NCBI GenBank assembly: GCA_022578605.1
Contig: MU394052.1
Coordinates: 806,001-870,000 of the forward strand
DNA length: 64,000 nt
Direction: 5' to 3'
DNA from: Camillea tinctor
Taxonomy: Eukaryota; Ascomycota; Sordariomycetes; Xylariales; Xylariaceae
The notes below the pieces were generated by a model. That model was not told the origin of the DNA. It made no database searches and saw nothing but the letters and a program-made list of their open reading frames with translations. Positions 11,667 to 24,186 of the stretch are shown here, in pieces; position 1 is the first letter of the stretch; each line of letters opens with the position of its first letter. Position numbers and translations under genes: made by a program.

Positions 11667-13091
11667 ATGTCGCACCGCAAGTTCGAGGCTCCTCGTCACG
11701 GCTCTCTGGCTTTCTTGCCGAGAAAGCGTGCTGCCCGTCACCGGGGAAAGGTCAAGTCGTAAGTGCTCAATTGCAAGCTGCTGTCATTTTGAGGTTATTC
11801 GTGCTCGTTCTCGTGCTCGTGCTCTTACTCTTTTGCACCCTCATCCAATACCTTCAATTGTGTGCTAACCACCAATTCCTGCTCGCAGCTTCCCTAAGGA
11901 TGACCCCAAGAAGCCCGTCCACCTTACCGCCGCCATGGGCTACAAGGCCGGTATGACGACGATCGTCCGTGACCTCGACCGTCCTGGCGCCAAGTCGCAC
12001 AAGAAGGAAATTGTCGAGGCCGTCTCGATCATTGACACTCCACCTGTACGAACAACGCAGCCCGCTTGGCTTTGTGCCTATGGCTAACATCTTTTTAACT
12101 AGATGATCGTTGTTGGTCTTGTGGGCTACATCGAGACTCCCCGCGGTCTGCGATCCCTCACCACCGTCTGGGCCGAACACTTGAGCGACGAAGTCAAGCG
12201 CCGCTTCTACAAGAACTGGTACAAGAGCAAGAAGAAGGCCTTCACCAAGTACGCCAAGAAGCACTCGGAGAGCAGCGGCTCCATCACCCGTGAGCTCGAG
12301 CGTATGAAGAAGTACTGCACCGTTATCCGTGTCCTCGCCCACACCCAGATCCGCAAGACTCCCCTGAAGCAGAAGAAGGCCCACCTCATGGAGGTCCAGG
12401 TCAACGGTGGCTCCGTCGCCGACAAGGTTGCCTTCGCCCACGGCCTCTTCGAGAAGCCCGTTGGCATCGACTCCATCTTCGAGCAGGACGAGATGATCGA
12501 TGTTATCGCCGTTACCAAGGGTCACGGTTTCAACGGTGTCACCGCCCGTTGGGGTACCAAGAAGCTTCCGCGCAAGACGCACAAGGGTCTCCGCAAGGTT
12601 GCTTGTATCGGTGCCTGGCATCCGTCTCACGTCCAGTGGACTGTTGCCCGTGCTGGTCAGATGGGTTACCACCACCGTACCTCGGTCAACCACAAGATCT
12701 ACCGTATCGGTAAGGGTGACGATGCCGGCAACGCCTCCACCGACCAGGACGTTACTAAGAAGACTATCACTCCGTAAGTTGCCGCCTATCTAAAGGCCCT
12801 ATTTGTTGATGTCATCTATACTAACTCTGCTCCAGTCTGGGTGGCTTTGTCCGGTATGGTGAGGTCAAGAACGACTTCGTCATGGTCAAGGGCTCGATCC
12901 CTGGTGTGAAGAAGCGGGTCATGACTCTGCGAAAGTCGATGTTCACGCACACTTCGAGAAGAGCTCTGGAGAAGGTGCAGCTGAAGTGGATCGATACCTC
13001 TTCGGAGTTTGGTCACGGTGCCTTCCAGACGCCGGCCGAGAAGAAGCAATACCAAGGTACCCTCAAGAAGGATCTCGTCCAGAGCTCGTAA
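11667..13091 (+). CDS. RPL3: 60S ribosomal protein L3 (uL3)
   Basis: Four exons, 391 aa: 11667-11758, 11889-12045, 12103-12773, 12836-13091. The product is a full-length uL3, matching the usual 387-392 aa of fungal L3. Hallmarks are the N-terminus [52 protein letters not shown], the conserved [20 protein letters not shown] loop reaching the peptidyl-transferase centre, and [17 protein letters not shown] containing the histidine methylated in other fungi. Codon choice is strongly C/G-ending, as expected for a highly expressed gene. The 130-nt first intron after codon 30 is typical of ribosomal protein genes. Promoter boxes TTAGGGTT and TGAGTCA lie just upstream. A long antisense frame over exons 2-3 is a shadow of this codon bias. 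Confidence 0.98.
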
Positions 13092-13897
13092 AAGAGTTAG
13101 ACATTTCCTTGTACCTATTTATCTGGGCTTTGCATCGGTGTTTCTGGTTCACTTTTCGGCTACCGCGTTGGGCGTGGTCTAAGGGATTGGCATTTGAGTT
13201 GCAGCTAATGAAAAAGACTGCATGAGAACGAAAAAAATAAATAAGTGAAATCCATGAAAAGTCCTGAATTATATATGCGTCCCTATGAACGTGGTGATCT
13301 TTAGCTTGATGCCCCAGAGACTATTTCCATGTCACCCCCAATTTGATATGTCTGATCCTAGAGTTTTACAGATCCCCTTGAAGTTGTAGGCGTAGATCAC
13401 ATGATATGCACTTGTATAGAATACATAGCCTAAGTACGTTTGGACTATGAAGGTTCATTCTTCTTCTATTAATTTTTTAGGCTAGGTATGTAGGTGGCTA
13501 TGATATGAGTGAGATGACTTCCAATAGTGTATATATATATATATATTTCTACCTGAAAAATTCTCAATACACCTATTCTAAGTACTTAACCTAAGCTTAG
13601 GTACATGCATGTTAGTATTCTCGAAGAAGGGAGAAAAGGGTACGTACTACGCAACGATCTAAGAGGTTACTACGTACAATTAGTAGCGTGGAACTGTGAA
13701 AAACGTCGGGGTAGGATGTATGATGTAACTAAGCTAGGAAGTCGATGCCTTAAAGCTTGATTGAATTGAAAGGGCAAATAGAACTAACAGAAGCCTTGTA
13801 CCTACTCCGTACATAAACACAAACTTGGACTGGGAAGGTTTCCTTTTTCTTTCTTTCTTTCTTTCCTTTTTTTCTTTTCCCTCCCTTTCTCGAATCA
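13092..13897. other. Spacer between RPL3 and the mitochondrial-type protein gene
   Basis: AT-rich with no gene. It holds an (AT)n run at 13531-13546, TACTCCGTA at 13803-13811 and a T/C tract (TTTC repeats, 13843-13890) immediately before the next reading frame. Confidence 0.6.
13843..13890 (+). repeat. TTTC-type pyrimidine microsatellite
   Basis: A nearly pure T/C tract with TTTC repeats sits directly in front of the next gene. Such tracts mark promoters in filamentous fungi, with transcription starting shortly downstream. This bears on which start codon the next gene uses. Confidence 0.7.
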
Positions 13898-14790
13898 ATG
13901 ACATATCTACAAATAAACTGGAATCGCACCTTTCGTGGTTGTGTTTCCTCCTCCACTTTCAACTGGTACTACTATTCTACAGGATTGGTTTCGAAGAGAA
14001 ATCTTCATAGGAACAAGAACGATTATCATCACCACTCACGCCTAGCCAACCGAAGCTCATATACCCCCGGACTGCTTAACAGGCCCCTCTCGCCTCAGTC
14101 GCAATCCCGCAACGTACACTCCTTAACGACGATAAAACCGACGAGGACTAGAGCATTCACAACGACACGAGCATTAAGTATGGCATCGGACGAGGACTAC
14201 ATGGCCTTCCTGGATAAAGCGAACAAGGACCCAAGCGAGGGGTACAACACTGCTCGGACACAGAGCAAGTCACGAGAGTTCAAAGCTACTGATGAGGGCG
14301 TGGTGATCCCCGCCGTCATCCAAGAGGCTACGAGAGAGAGCTTCTACGTGAGCGACGCGGACGAACCGTTCGTGCCTGTCTACTTGGCATGGGATGAGGG
14401 GGGTAAGGGGTTGCCGGACGAGGGTATGGGATAAGGACTTTCGTTCTTTTCTTTCTTTCTTTTTTTTCTTTCTTCCTTTCTCTTTCTATCTTAAGAGACG
14501 AAAAGAAACTAACGAAGACTTTTGGGTCGATAGAGGAGTTTGCATCCTTGATACATCACCCCGATCCGTCCAAGGCGGAGATCGAGATTCAAGACCCGGC
14601 GGAATGGGACACGCAGGGCCAGTACAAGGAAGTGCTGGACGCGGTGCGCAAGGCGGGGAAGGGGAACGACGTGCGAGTGTACCGGGTGGCCAAGGGGGGC
14701 GTCAAGGTCGAGTATTGGGTGGTGACGACGGAGGGTAAGGGAGCGAATGCGAAGTTGGTGGGAGCTAAGGCGTTGGCGATTGAGAGTTGA
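13898..14790 (+). CDS. Conserved fungal protein of unknown function, probable mitochondrial targeting sequence
   Basis: Two exons, 13898-14423 and 14534-14790 (intron 110 nt with a T-rich tract), give 260 aa from the first ATG or 166 aa from the internal ATG at 14180. The 94 residues before the internal ATG are rich in Arg, Ser and Thr with no acidic residue in the final 60 and end in TRTRAFTTTRALS, which looks like a mitochondrial presequence. The mature part starts MASDEDYMAFLDKANKDP, contains FYVSDADEPFVPVYLAWDE and LPDEEEFASLI, and ends in a basic/hydrophobic VRVYRVAKGGVKVEYWVV segment. I recall similar uncharacterised proteins in other Sordariomycetes but know no function. The start is uncertain: the pyrimidine tract ends only about 8 bases before ATG 13898. 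Confidence 0.75.
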
Positions 14791-15269
14791 ATGATGAGAT
14801 GGAAGAAGGAAGATTGAAGATAGCGGGGAGGTGATGCTAGTGTCAAAGAAAACAGCTTGGGCGCACTGTGTTTTACCTTTTTGTTTTTTTAATAACTAGC
14901 CCGGTTTCTCAAGTTTCTTACGTGGTGAGAAGGTTACACAGCAGGAAACAGGCTGTATTGAAACCGTGTCAATTGGAGAATTTGATTACTGTATTTCCCA
15001 CAGGTTCTAATTGCCCCTCATCCCACTCCGTCCCGCTGCCCCTCGCATGTTAGAAATTGAGAAAGTCAGGAAAGTAGTACAGGAAAGTAGTACATACTAT
15101 CAGTCAGCCCAAAGGGGAGGGTCGGGAGGGGAGATCCTAGGGATGAGTCAACATATCTAATACATATATATTCTAATAACATATATATATATAAAAGGTA
15201 CATACCTGTGAAATTATCACCACCTTAGCCTGCTCACCTAAATTTCAACATAGCTCCACACCCACCACA
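14791..15269. other. Promoter region of anthranilate synthase gene
   Basis: A 479-base gap with no gene. It includes T-runs near 14876-14890, a short direct repeat AGGAAAGTAGTACA (15067-15096), a perfect TGAGTCA (15144-15150) and TATA-rich sequence at 15160-15195 that could serve as the core promoter. Confidence 0.55.
15144..15150. promoter_or_regulatory. CPC1/Gcn4-type site (TGAGTCA) before anthranilate synthase
   Basis: A perfect TGASTCA core lies 120 bases upstream of the start codon, just before TATA-rich DNA. Amino-acid biosynthesis genes in fungi are induced by the bZIP factor CPC1/Gcn4 through this element during amino-acid starvation, so both gene type and position support a working site. 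Confidence 0.65.
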
Positions 15270-17015
15270 ATGGCTCAAGCAGTAAGCAATTCAAAAACTC
15301 GCCATCTTCCCATCTCCAATTAACTCATCCAATTAACTCAAGACCGCATACGCATAGGATGCCACACTCCCTTCCCTCGAAACCGTGAGGGAACTTCTCT
15401 CACAACCCCCAAAGGAATCCAAGAAACCCACCATAGTTCCTATATATGGTCAGATATCTGCCGACCTGATTACACCCTCTGCCGCCTACCTTAAAGTCTC
15501 GGCGCATTCCCAATCTGATTTTTCTTTCCTCTTCGAAAGCGCTGCCACCGAGCAGATTGGCCGGTATAGCTTCGTTGGTGCAGGTCCGCGCAAGATTTTG
15601 AAGACGGGAGAAGGCCATGGCGAATCGGTAGATCCCCTCCCCGCACTCGAGAAGGAGCTGTCACAGCATGTTGTCGCCAATGTGCCCGACCTCAGACTAC
15701 CGCCCTTGACTGGCGGTGCTATTGGTTACGTAGGCTATGACTGCGTGCGGTACTTTGAGCCCAAGACGGCACGGCCCATGAAAGATGTCCTCAAGATACC
15801 CGAGTCTCTGTTCATGCTGTTCGATACCATTGTGGCCTTCGACCGCTTTTACGGCGTCATCAAGGTCGTCACCTACCTGACTATCCCGGAGAACCTAGAC
15901 AGCCTAGCCGACGAGTACGCGAAAGCCACCGCCACTATCCACGAACTCATCGAAGTCCTCAACTCTCCTGAGATACCCATTCCCGAGCAGAAACCCATCA
16001 AGCTAGACCAGGAGTACACCTCCAACATCGGCCGCGCCGGCTACGAGAGGCATGTCACCGAGCTCAAGAAGCACATCGTGTCGGGTGATATCATCCAGGC
16101 CGTGCCGTCGCAGCGGTTCGCGCGCCCAACGACGCTGCACCCCTTCAATATCTACCGCCACCTGCGCACCGTCAACCCGTCACCCTACCTGTTCTACATC
16201 AACTGCCGCGACTTCCAGATCGTGGGGGCGTCGCCCGAGCTGCTGGTGAAGGAGGAGGAAGGACGCATCATCACGCACCCGATCGCCGGCACGGTCAAGC
16301 GCGGGCGCACGCCCGAGGAGGACGAGCGCCTGGCCGCCGAGTTGCGCGGTTCGCTCAAGGACCGCGCTGAGCACGTTATGCTCGTGGACCTCGCGCGCAA
16401 CGACATCAACCGCGTGTGCGACCCGCTGACCACGCGTGTCGACCGTCTCATGGTCGTCGAGAAGTTCAGCCACGTCCAGCATCTCGTCTCCCAGGTGTCG
16501 GGCGTCCTGAGGCCCGGCCAGACCCGCTTCGACGCCTTCCGCTCCATCTTCCCCGCCGGCACCGTGTCCGGCGCCCCTAAGGTCAAGGCCATGGAGCTCA
16601 TCGCCGAGCTCGAGCAGGAGAAACGCGGCGTCTACGCTGGCGCCGTCGGGTACTTCGGGTACGGCGGCGTGGACGCGGACGGTGGAGTGAGGGACGGCGC
16701 TATGGATACGTGTATCGCGCTGCGGACGATGATGGTTAAGGATGATGTGGCGTATTTGCAGGCTGGTATGTGCTTGGTTTTTCCCCATTCCCCTTTTCTT
16801 TTTTTTTTCCACTTTGATGCACTTCAGTGCAGCAAAGAAAGAACCTCGAGTCAATGAGATTCTATATACTGACTCCTTGTTTTCGTTTAGGTGGCGGTAT
16901 CGTATTCGACTCGGACGAGTACGAGGAGTGGATGGAGACGATGAACAAGCTCGGCGCCAACATGCACTGCATCACGTCGGCAGAGAACTTGTACGCGAAG
17001 CGACAGGCGAAATAA
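15270..17015 (+). CDS. TRP2: Anthranilate synthase component I
   Basis: Three exons, 15270-15281 (only four codons, MAQA), 15358-16765 and 16891-17015, give 514 aa. The enzyme converts chorismate and glutamine-derived ammonia to anthranilate, the first committed step of tryptophan synthesis, working with the TrpG-type glutamine amidotransferase. Residues about 30-170 are the N-terminal domain with LFESA (62-66) matching the tryptophan feedback site LLESA. Residues about 215-500 are the chorismate-binding domain: [51 protein letters not shown] and [10 protein letters not shown]. No glutaminase domain is fused on. The tiny first exon is required because exon 2 has no ATG before the conserved domain. 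A TGAGTCA element upstream suggests cross-pathway control. Confidence 0.96.
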
Positions 17016-19367
17016 GGGGTCGCTGTAAACTAAGCAGAAGGGAAAGAAAATGCAGGGCTAGGAAAGGAAAAGGGCATGAGGTGGAATCGGAGGCTGATGA
17101 AGCATGGTTGGACGCATGAATGGATGGATAAGGATTTGGTGGGAATAGCATCCAGTAAAGGGGGGAATTCAAAAGATATATGGACAGCGATGAAAAGTTC
17201 GAAAAGATTATAACTTAGATCATCAGATAGGGAAAAAAAGGGAATCTATCCAGATCATGTTTTTTTTTCAAGGCATCCCTTCCCCTGGGAGTTGATATTT
17301 ATTGTCACGTTTTGCTTGCAAGGACTATTAAATCCGCTTTAGGGGAGATGGAAATGATCAGGTATTGAAGTATCTGGAGCTGCCTACGTAAATTACCTAT
17401 CTCTTATATATGAACGAGGGCTCGAAATAAACGATAACGTTATAAACAGTCCTCCTCTCCCTCCGTCTTTTTTTTTTCTCTCCCTCTTTTTTTTTTTTAC
17501 GACAAAAAATTATTTTTTCCACTTCATCTCTTGCTTCTCCTCATCCCAATAGTGTCCCGATAGGTCGCCCGCGGGAGGAAAGGGGTTGGTGGGTAAGTAA
17601 GGGTGTGAGAATGGGTGCAGAGAGAAAGGGGGAAGGGAGAGGGGAGGAGGGTGACTGATGGAGAGAGGGGGGGGGGTCTCTAGTTATAGACGAGATTGGT
17701 TCTCCTGCTTTTATGTCGGGGGTATGCGTCCGGGTTGTTCTCTCTGCCTCGTGTCTTTCTCATCATACTTTACCCCCTACTACCGGTCTCGTAGGTCCCG
17801 CTGCTCTGTGGCTGTTGCTGCTGATCTTCCTCATTGGTGGACAGCGTCGTAGTGGAAGTTATAGTTTGGGTTAAAACGACTCTTTGTTAGTTAGTGAATT
17901 TGAACGAGATTTTTTCCCCTTTTCTAGCAAAAGCGTTAGGTTCATGTGTATATATTTATAATCAATGGCGGGTATTCAAGGCGTTTTGTGTGCTCGTCAA
18001 GAGAGAAAGGAGGTTACGGGGTTGAACTCAGCTGGTCAGTATCCAAACGGTGGATGGAGAAAGGGGGGCAAGTGAAGTGGGAAATGAGAGAGTATAGTCT
18101 TCTAAATGGACCTAGGTTAGGTTGTGATAAGAGTATATACGCAAAGTGTACCTCATTAGTAGCTATATGCTAAAAGTGCTTCTAGCGACACGTAGAAAGA
18201 GCCATGTCGTTCCGTAGGATTCTCAGCTAGGTAACTTTTCTCTTCCCCCTCTTGTCGAGCTGTAACCTAGATAGCTCAGATAGATATACTACCCAAGAAT
18301 CGTTACCCTTGTAGGTATTGAATATAGGTTGCGGCGCAGCCAGGTACATTAAACGAGTATATACTCTATTCAAAGCTATGATAACTACATCCTTAAGTGG
18401 TCTAATGTGTTGAAGAAGAAGAAAAGAGAAAAGGAGAGATTCCAAAGTTGAACATAATCCAGCAGTCTAGTAACTATATATTGGAGGCAATTGTGTAATT
18501 CTGTCTTTAATTGGTTGAGACAAACGCAGTCTGTACTACCTAGGTACTTAACATGCTATTGCCACCTGCATAACCCAGATATCACATACATGCTATAGCC
18601 CTATCACTAGTCCGGGAGGTGCCGTAGAAAGAGCTTGGTTGATCGGAGGACTCGCGGAGCCGAATTTCTGGCAGGTGGGCTTTGATGTCGTTGTCGGCTT
18701 TTCCTGGTTAGGTCAAGCTTTCGGCTCCGTGGAAGGATTGCAGAATGGCCAGTTGCAAAGCAAGGGGGGATACGGGATTATTAACTTAGATGCATGCAAG
18801 TGAGAGTGTGGCGTAAAGCTTGGTTGATTCAGAATGATCCATACTTATAGCCTTAGCTGAAAAAACTGCATGTAATATACCTGCCTACTATAGACTCGAT
18901 ACTCAATGTTACAGGCGTCCGTCACATAACATGCTTGAACACCAATAGTTTCTCTACTAATATCCTCCTATGATGTTTTCCGAGGAACATATCACAAAGC
19001 TAGAGCAAGCCGCGCCCACTACTATCAATAAGGCGGTCATTGGGTCTTAGTTATGGTATCCTCATTAATTGCTATACTCACTACTGTAGCTATATCATCT
19101 TAAACCTCATATGGCACATACCCCACGTTAACAACATGCACTTCCAAGCATCGTCCCCCCTATCCCGAAGTCCATCCCTGTTCATACTACACCTATTGTG
19201 GTGTCTTGGCTGCCACCTCTAATGGTGTCAGCATCGGTATAGCTTGCCGCATATGCTAAATACTCATGTTGGTATCATCTATGTCCCTTTCTGTTTCTAT
19301 CATTTATAATTAATGCGGCCCCGTAGTAATTGTTTGTTAACATTATTAAAAAAAAAAAGTCTAGATT
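17016..19367. other. 2.35 kb spacer between convergent genes
   Basis: No convincing gene. It holds the 3' region of the anthranilate synthase gene, T-rich tracts near 17260-17270 and 17465-17515, a G-run near 17665, and TACCTAGGTA at 18537-18546. The remainder is AT-rich unique-looking DNA ending in the 3' region of the MFS transporter. Confidence 0.55.
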
Positions 19368-21410
19368 TTATGCTTTGTCTGTAGCACCGTTTGTCTGTCT
19401 TGGGACGTTGGACGCTGCTGCGTGATCAATAGTGTCCTTCTCGTTCTCTCCTGCCAGTCCATTGCTCGACTCTTGACTGCCGCTCGCTGCAGCATTAGGA
19501 GACGACGTTGGGGCGAATTGGCTCTTTGCTCGGATCTTGTGGCCGTAGAGGTAGAATATCACTGGGATAGGCACCAACACGGCCGCCACGCAGCCGAGTA
19601 GGGTAGCGGCCCATTGGATTCCTAGCCCGTTAAACATGTAGCTCGCAAACAGCGGGAAACCAGCTCCGCAGAGAGAACGCAGGAACGTGTTACCCGCAAT
19701 GGCCGAGGCAGCGCTGTTATTCAAATGTTAAAAACCGTCGAATTGTTTTAAGAGTTTTAGGTGAGACTTACAACATAAGGTAGGAATCAACGAGGTAGTT
19801 CAAGGACTGGAGGAAGATGGCCATCAGCCCGAAACCAGTCATGATACCAGAGGCCGCTGGCACAATCCAATGAATATCAGCGCGGTATCCAGACCACCCA
19901 AACCAAAAGATGCCGCCTGTAAAGGAGATACCACCAGCAATAACGATAGGTAGACGCCACTCAGGTACCGGTACTCCGTTGTTGGCAGCAAGCTTACGTT
20001 GGTAGGCGGGCTGGGTTAATAGCACAACGGTACCAGCAATCAATTGACCGGCGATCATGCCAAAGAAGGCCAGGCCTGATTGGCCGGGATTGAACCCATG
20101 GATTCCCTGGAACACGAACGGATATGCGGTCAGGAAGAGATAAAGCAAACCATATATGAAAGCCATATAAACGGAAAGCAGAGTGACGATAGGCTCTAAG
20201 AATAGGAGCCTCATTGGACGGGTAAAATTCTTTTGAAGAAGCTCCTTGAAGTCGATCTCAATTTCCTCCTGCTTGGCGTGGATACCCCAGTTGAGAGTAC
20301 GGCGACGAAGTTCAGCTGCCTTTTCAACCAGGATCACTGGGGGATACGTCTCCTCCAGGAAGAACATGTCGAGGAAAAATGCTACGAAACCCATGATGGA
20401 TGCTAGGTACATGGTCCATCGCCATCCGAGATGAGAGGTGACGATGAAACCGCCGATAAAAGGGGCTAGCAGTGGACCGGTGAAAACAGCCATAGAGAAA
20501 AGGGTAATAGCTACACCTCGAGTGGCATTGTTAAACATGTCAGAGAAGACGGCAGCGACGACAGCCAGGGGACAGGCACCGAAGAAACCAGCAAAGAAAC
20601 GGCAAATCAGCAGCGTCTGCAGGTCCTTAGCCGTAGCGCAAGCAATCGAGAAGACCGAGAAGCCGAACATAGCGATGACAATAGGTAGACGCCGACCCTT
20701 CAGCTCAGACAACGGAGCCCAGAGCGTAGGACCAGTTGCGAAACCCAGGACGAAGAACGAAGTGCCCAACAAGGCAACCTCTGTGCTAACATTGAACTCC
20801 CGTGCGACGTATGCGGTGGCCGCTGAGAATATGCTAGACGTGAAAGCAGACGTCATTGTTGTGTATCCAAGCATAGCAGCGGTCAACAATCTATAGAAAA
20901 AGGGGGGGGTGAGAGATATATGTTAGCTAATACATCTTTCATATATGGTAAAAATAGAAAGAAAGAAACAACTTACTTCTTCTTGGTCGGCCAGTTCTGA
21001 GCATGATAGGGGTCATCGGGCCCGTCGAACTCGACAACATACTCCTCCTGGTCCGGGAGCGGAGGGGGGAAGGGCTTGCCGGCGCCGAAGGCAGGCAGGG
21101 GTTTTCTAGACTCGCGATTCCTCAGGCTCCGGCCGACGGTGGCGCTGTGTTGGCTCCGGGCGGTATGTATACGGCTCAGCTCGGTAGGGTGTCGTTCAAG
21201 ATCTCGCTGGGTGGGTATGCGGCTCATGCCACCGGTCCTCCGGTTCACACCTTCGCTAGAAGTGGTCGTCGAGACGGAGGAGGCCGATACGACGCGCTCA
21301 ACCTCATCGCTGGCGCGGCGGTGGTTTGGGCTGTGCGCGGCCGGGCTGCTGGGGTGGGCGGCATCTTGTTGTGCTCCTATGAGCTCGCGGTCAAGTTCGT
21401 CCATATTCAT
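19368..21410 (-). CDS. MFS transporter, DHA1 (drug:H+ antiporter, Flu1/polyamine-like) family
   Basis: Three exons on the minus strand, 21410-20977, 20890-19772 and 19713-19368, give 632 aa. Residues 1-144 are a hydrophilic, Ser/Arg-rich cytosolic tail ending in VEFDGPDDPYHAQNWPTKKK, a signature lead-in for fungal DHA1 transporters. Twelve membrane segments follow. Motifs are the loop 2-3 sequence APLSELKGRRLPIVIAMFGF, the antiporter-type segment near AVFTGPLLAPFIGGFI, and a central charged loop around AKQEEIEIDFKELL. The C-terminal tail is Ser/Asn-rich. The intron-2 join restores SYLMFAASAIAGNTFLRS, which fits family members closely. Substrate cannot be read from sequence; relatives export azoles, polyamines or secondary metabolites. 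ATG 21404 is a second in-frame start two codons in. Confidence 0.92.
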
Positions 21411-22468
21411 TGAGGACGCGCAACCCTAAGGGGGTTTGTTTTCCTGGGTAGACGTGAAGTATGCTGGAGATGGTTATAGAATGTCTCAGTTCCTCTCTTT
21501 GTAAGTGTCTGTTTCCGGCCCAGTGTCTTATACCTCCTGGCGGGCCTTTATATACAGAGCGCGGATGTACGTGTGTAAGTGCGTATAAATATATATATAT
21601 CCCCTATCGTTCGATTACAATGTATATATCAACAATAATTAGTAACGTATAGAACCGATGAGGGTTGTTATTAATAAGAGAGTAAGTAGTAAGTTCAGTG
21701 AAGTTTACGGTGGGAGTATAATGGTAAGGTGAAGAATAAAACACAGAATAGTTCCGGGCACTACAAGGTATATTAAAGGAAAAATATTTTTAAAATTTTT
21801 GCATAGGAGCAGGGCCCCTGGGCATGGAATGGGAATAGGTACGTAACATCGTACACTATCACTACAAGTACATATTGATACCACTACTGTCTGTTTTTAA
21901 GGTTCTGGAGCTGGCTTCATGCTGATGGCAACGGAACGGGCTCCAAACAGAGCCCCGACATGGCATGGAAACGGGTGTGTGGGTGGGCAAGTTCGGCCCT
22001 TCGCTCTTTTACTTTTTTTTTTTTAATATGGGGATTGAGTACCTTTGTACCGTACCCAAAAGGACCCTAGCTAGAGCTTAACACCGCATTGGGATTGGGA
22101 ATTTTGTAATGACGAAAGTTTGAGCTAGACTGACCGGGGTCAGGCGGTCGGCTTCAAGATCATGGTTCCCAGGGGTTTGCAAAGATTGCCGCAGGGTTGT
22201 GCCGAGGGAACTTGCTGAGAGTGGCCGCGGACTCTTCCAACTGCGACTCGATCGACTCAAAAGGACTTTTCAGAAACACCCTCCGCTCCGAACAGCCAAT
22301 TAACTCCGTCTACTTGTATTCCGTATAAACACTGTATATCCAGCGCATACTCAACTACTACTAAACTTTAAACATTAATGTTCGATTGCTCATTGATTGG
22401 ATACTAGAGCCAGAACGAGATACCACTAGAATAATCGAGAAAAGCGAGTAAGACAGTGAGCATGTATG

Positions 22469-22494
22469 CACACACACACACACACACACACACA
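22469..22494 (+). repeat. (CA)n microsatellite
   Basis: About 13 uninterrupted CA units flanked by CATA units; readily variable in length. Confidence 0.9.
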
Positions 22495-24186
22495 TACATA
22501 CTGCTTAAGATAGGTGAGGTGAGCCCTCGTGAACCGATCTCTATCATAGGCCCGGAACCCGAATGGTTACAATATGATCTTTTTTCCTTACTTGGGTAAC
22601 CTATAAGCTGACTAGGTTAGACAACATGAGTGCCACATATGGACGTTTGTGCTACTTAATAAGCAACTATTAAGCTATTCGGTTAGGATATGCAACCACT
22701 AACATAGATGCTAGATCTTCTATAACTAAATTTAAAAATTGCATAGTGATGGGCTATCGTTAATGTTCTAGCCCTTGTCGCGTAGGTGCCTAATCAGTTG
22801 TTAGTTGATTCAGTGTGTCGTATTCCGCTGGTGAGAGGAAATACCGTGATGGTTGGGCACGCAGAAAAAAATCCCCTTAATTAATAATAATTATAGACAG
22901 GAGGGTCAAAGAGGGGCCGAGAAACGAGCAGCTGAAAGAATTACACGGAGTACGACAAGAATGTATCTTAACACCGTCTATACAGGCCCACCGTTGAACT
23001 CCACTAGTTAACAAGTTACCTAGCAGCCGAGGAAGACAATTCTATAGGAAACAATTGAAAAAAAAAAAAAATACAAAGAAAATATTTTCTTCTTTTAAGT
23101 TTATTTATAATAAAGGATGACCAATCCCATGTATAACTAGTTTAACTACATGGTATATATAGCAAACAAGTGAGGCGCATAGCGCAACTTTTCCTCAACT
23201 GATCACCCCAGGTACCTACCTAGATATCGGTAATCATGATAGGTTCATTACAGACTTACCTGCATGCATACTAGCATTGTATAAGTACATACATGACAAA
23301 CGGCAATCCCGTCACAACGTCAAGTGTGTAATATGCAGGCAACTTGCAGATTATCTAATCTAGGTCAGGGATGTACGTAGTTCTGCCTCGTCATATACGA
23401 GATCTAATAGAATACCTATGACATATAAGACATTGAATGTTTATTTCTTGTAACTTTTTTAAGACTCTTCTCCTACCGGTACCGAATCTTTTCATTTACC
23501 CGATCTCAGATGCCGAATCTAATTTAGTTAAATCTACTCTGCGACCTAAGATCTCTCGCTCTTTGTCTCTCTACCTCATCAGATGGCGTCTGTTTCACCC
23601 CCATAAAATCAAATGCCACTCGCAAATTGCATCATGGTAAGATATAAGAAAACAGACGCCGATTAGATAATAGGAAGTCGGTGTTAAGATAGTAATAACC
23701 GATGGCGGTGACTGTCTCAATCTTCCCTCCACCTTCCGACAATGCTTGATACATAATCTACGGAGTACTTGCTGGCGTACCATCCCTGTTCAAAACTTGG
23801 CAACCTATATGTCTTTATGGCACGGTTGAATGTACCGTTGATTGGACGGTCATTGTTCAACCCGACGTTTGTCATACCAGAGCCAACTCTAAATATTCGC
23901 GTAGATACCTAGGTAGGTATACAGCAATCGAACTTTAAAAAACCTTCCGTCTGATGAGGACAACGGGGGGAAAGACCTCAGTTTGCTATGTACGTACTAA
24001 TCTAGGTTTGGTCAATGCATCTTACCAAGGCGGAACCAGGATTCAAATCAGGTGTCACGACCCAATATTTGGTTTACACCTAACCTGCTCACTAGTATTT
24101 AACTTCACTAACAACATCTAGTTGACACTAAGACTTTAGGTTACTTATGTATTAAGTAACCTGCTTACAGAGTTTACCTCCATATA

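Noticed and set aside
11854..12693. 279-codon open frame antisense to RPL3
   Set aside because: Mirror of strongly biased C/G-ending codons in RPL3; no family motif of its own.
24000..24060. B-box-like GGATTCAAATC as part of a tRNA gene
   Set aside because: No cloverleaf can be drawn around it and no proper A-box spacing.
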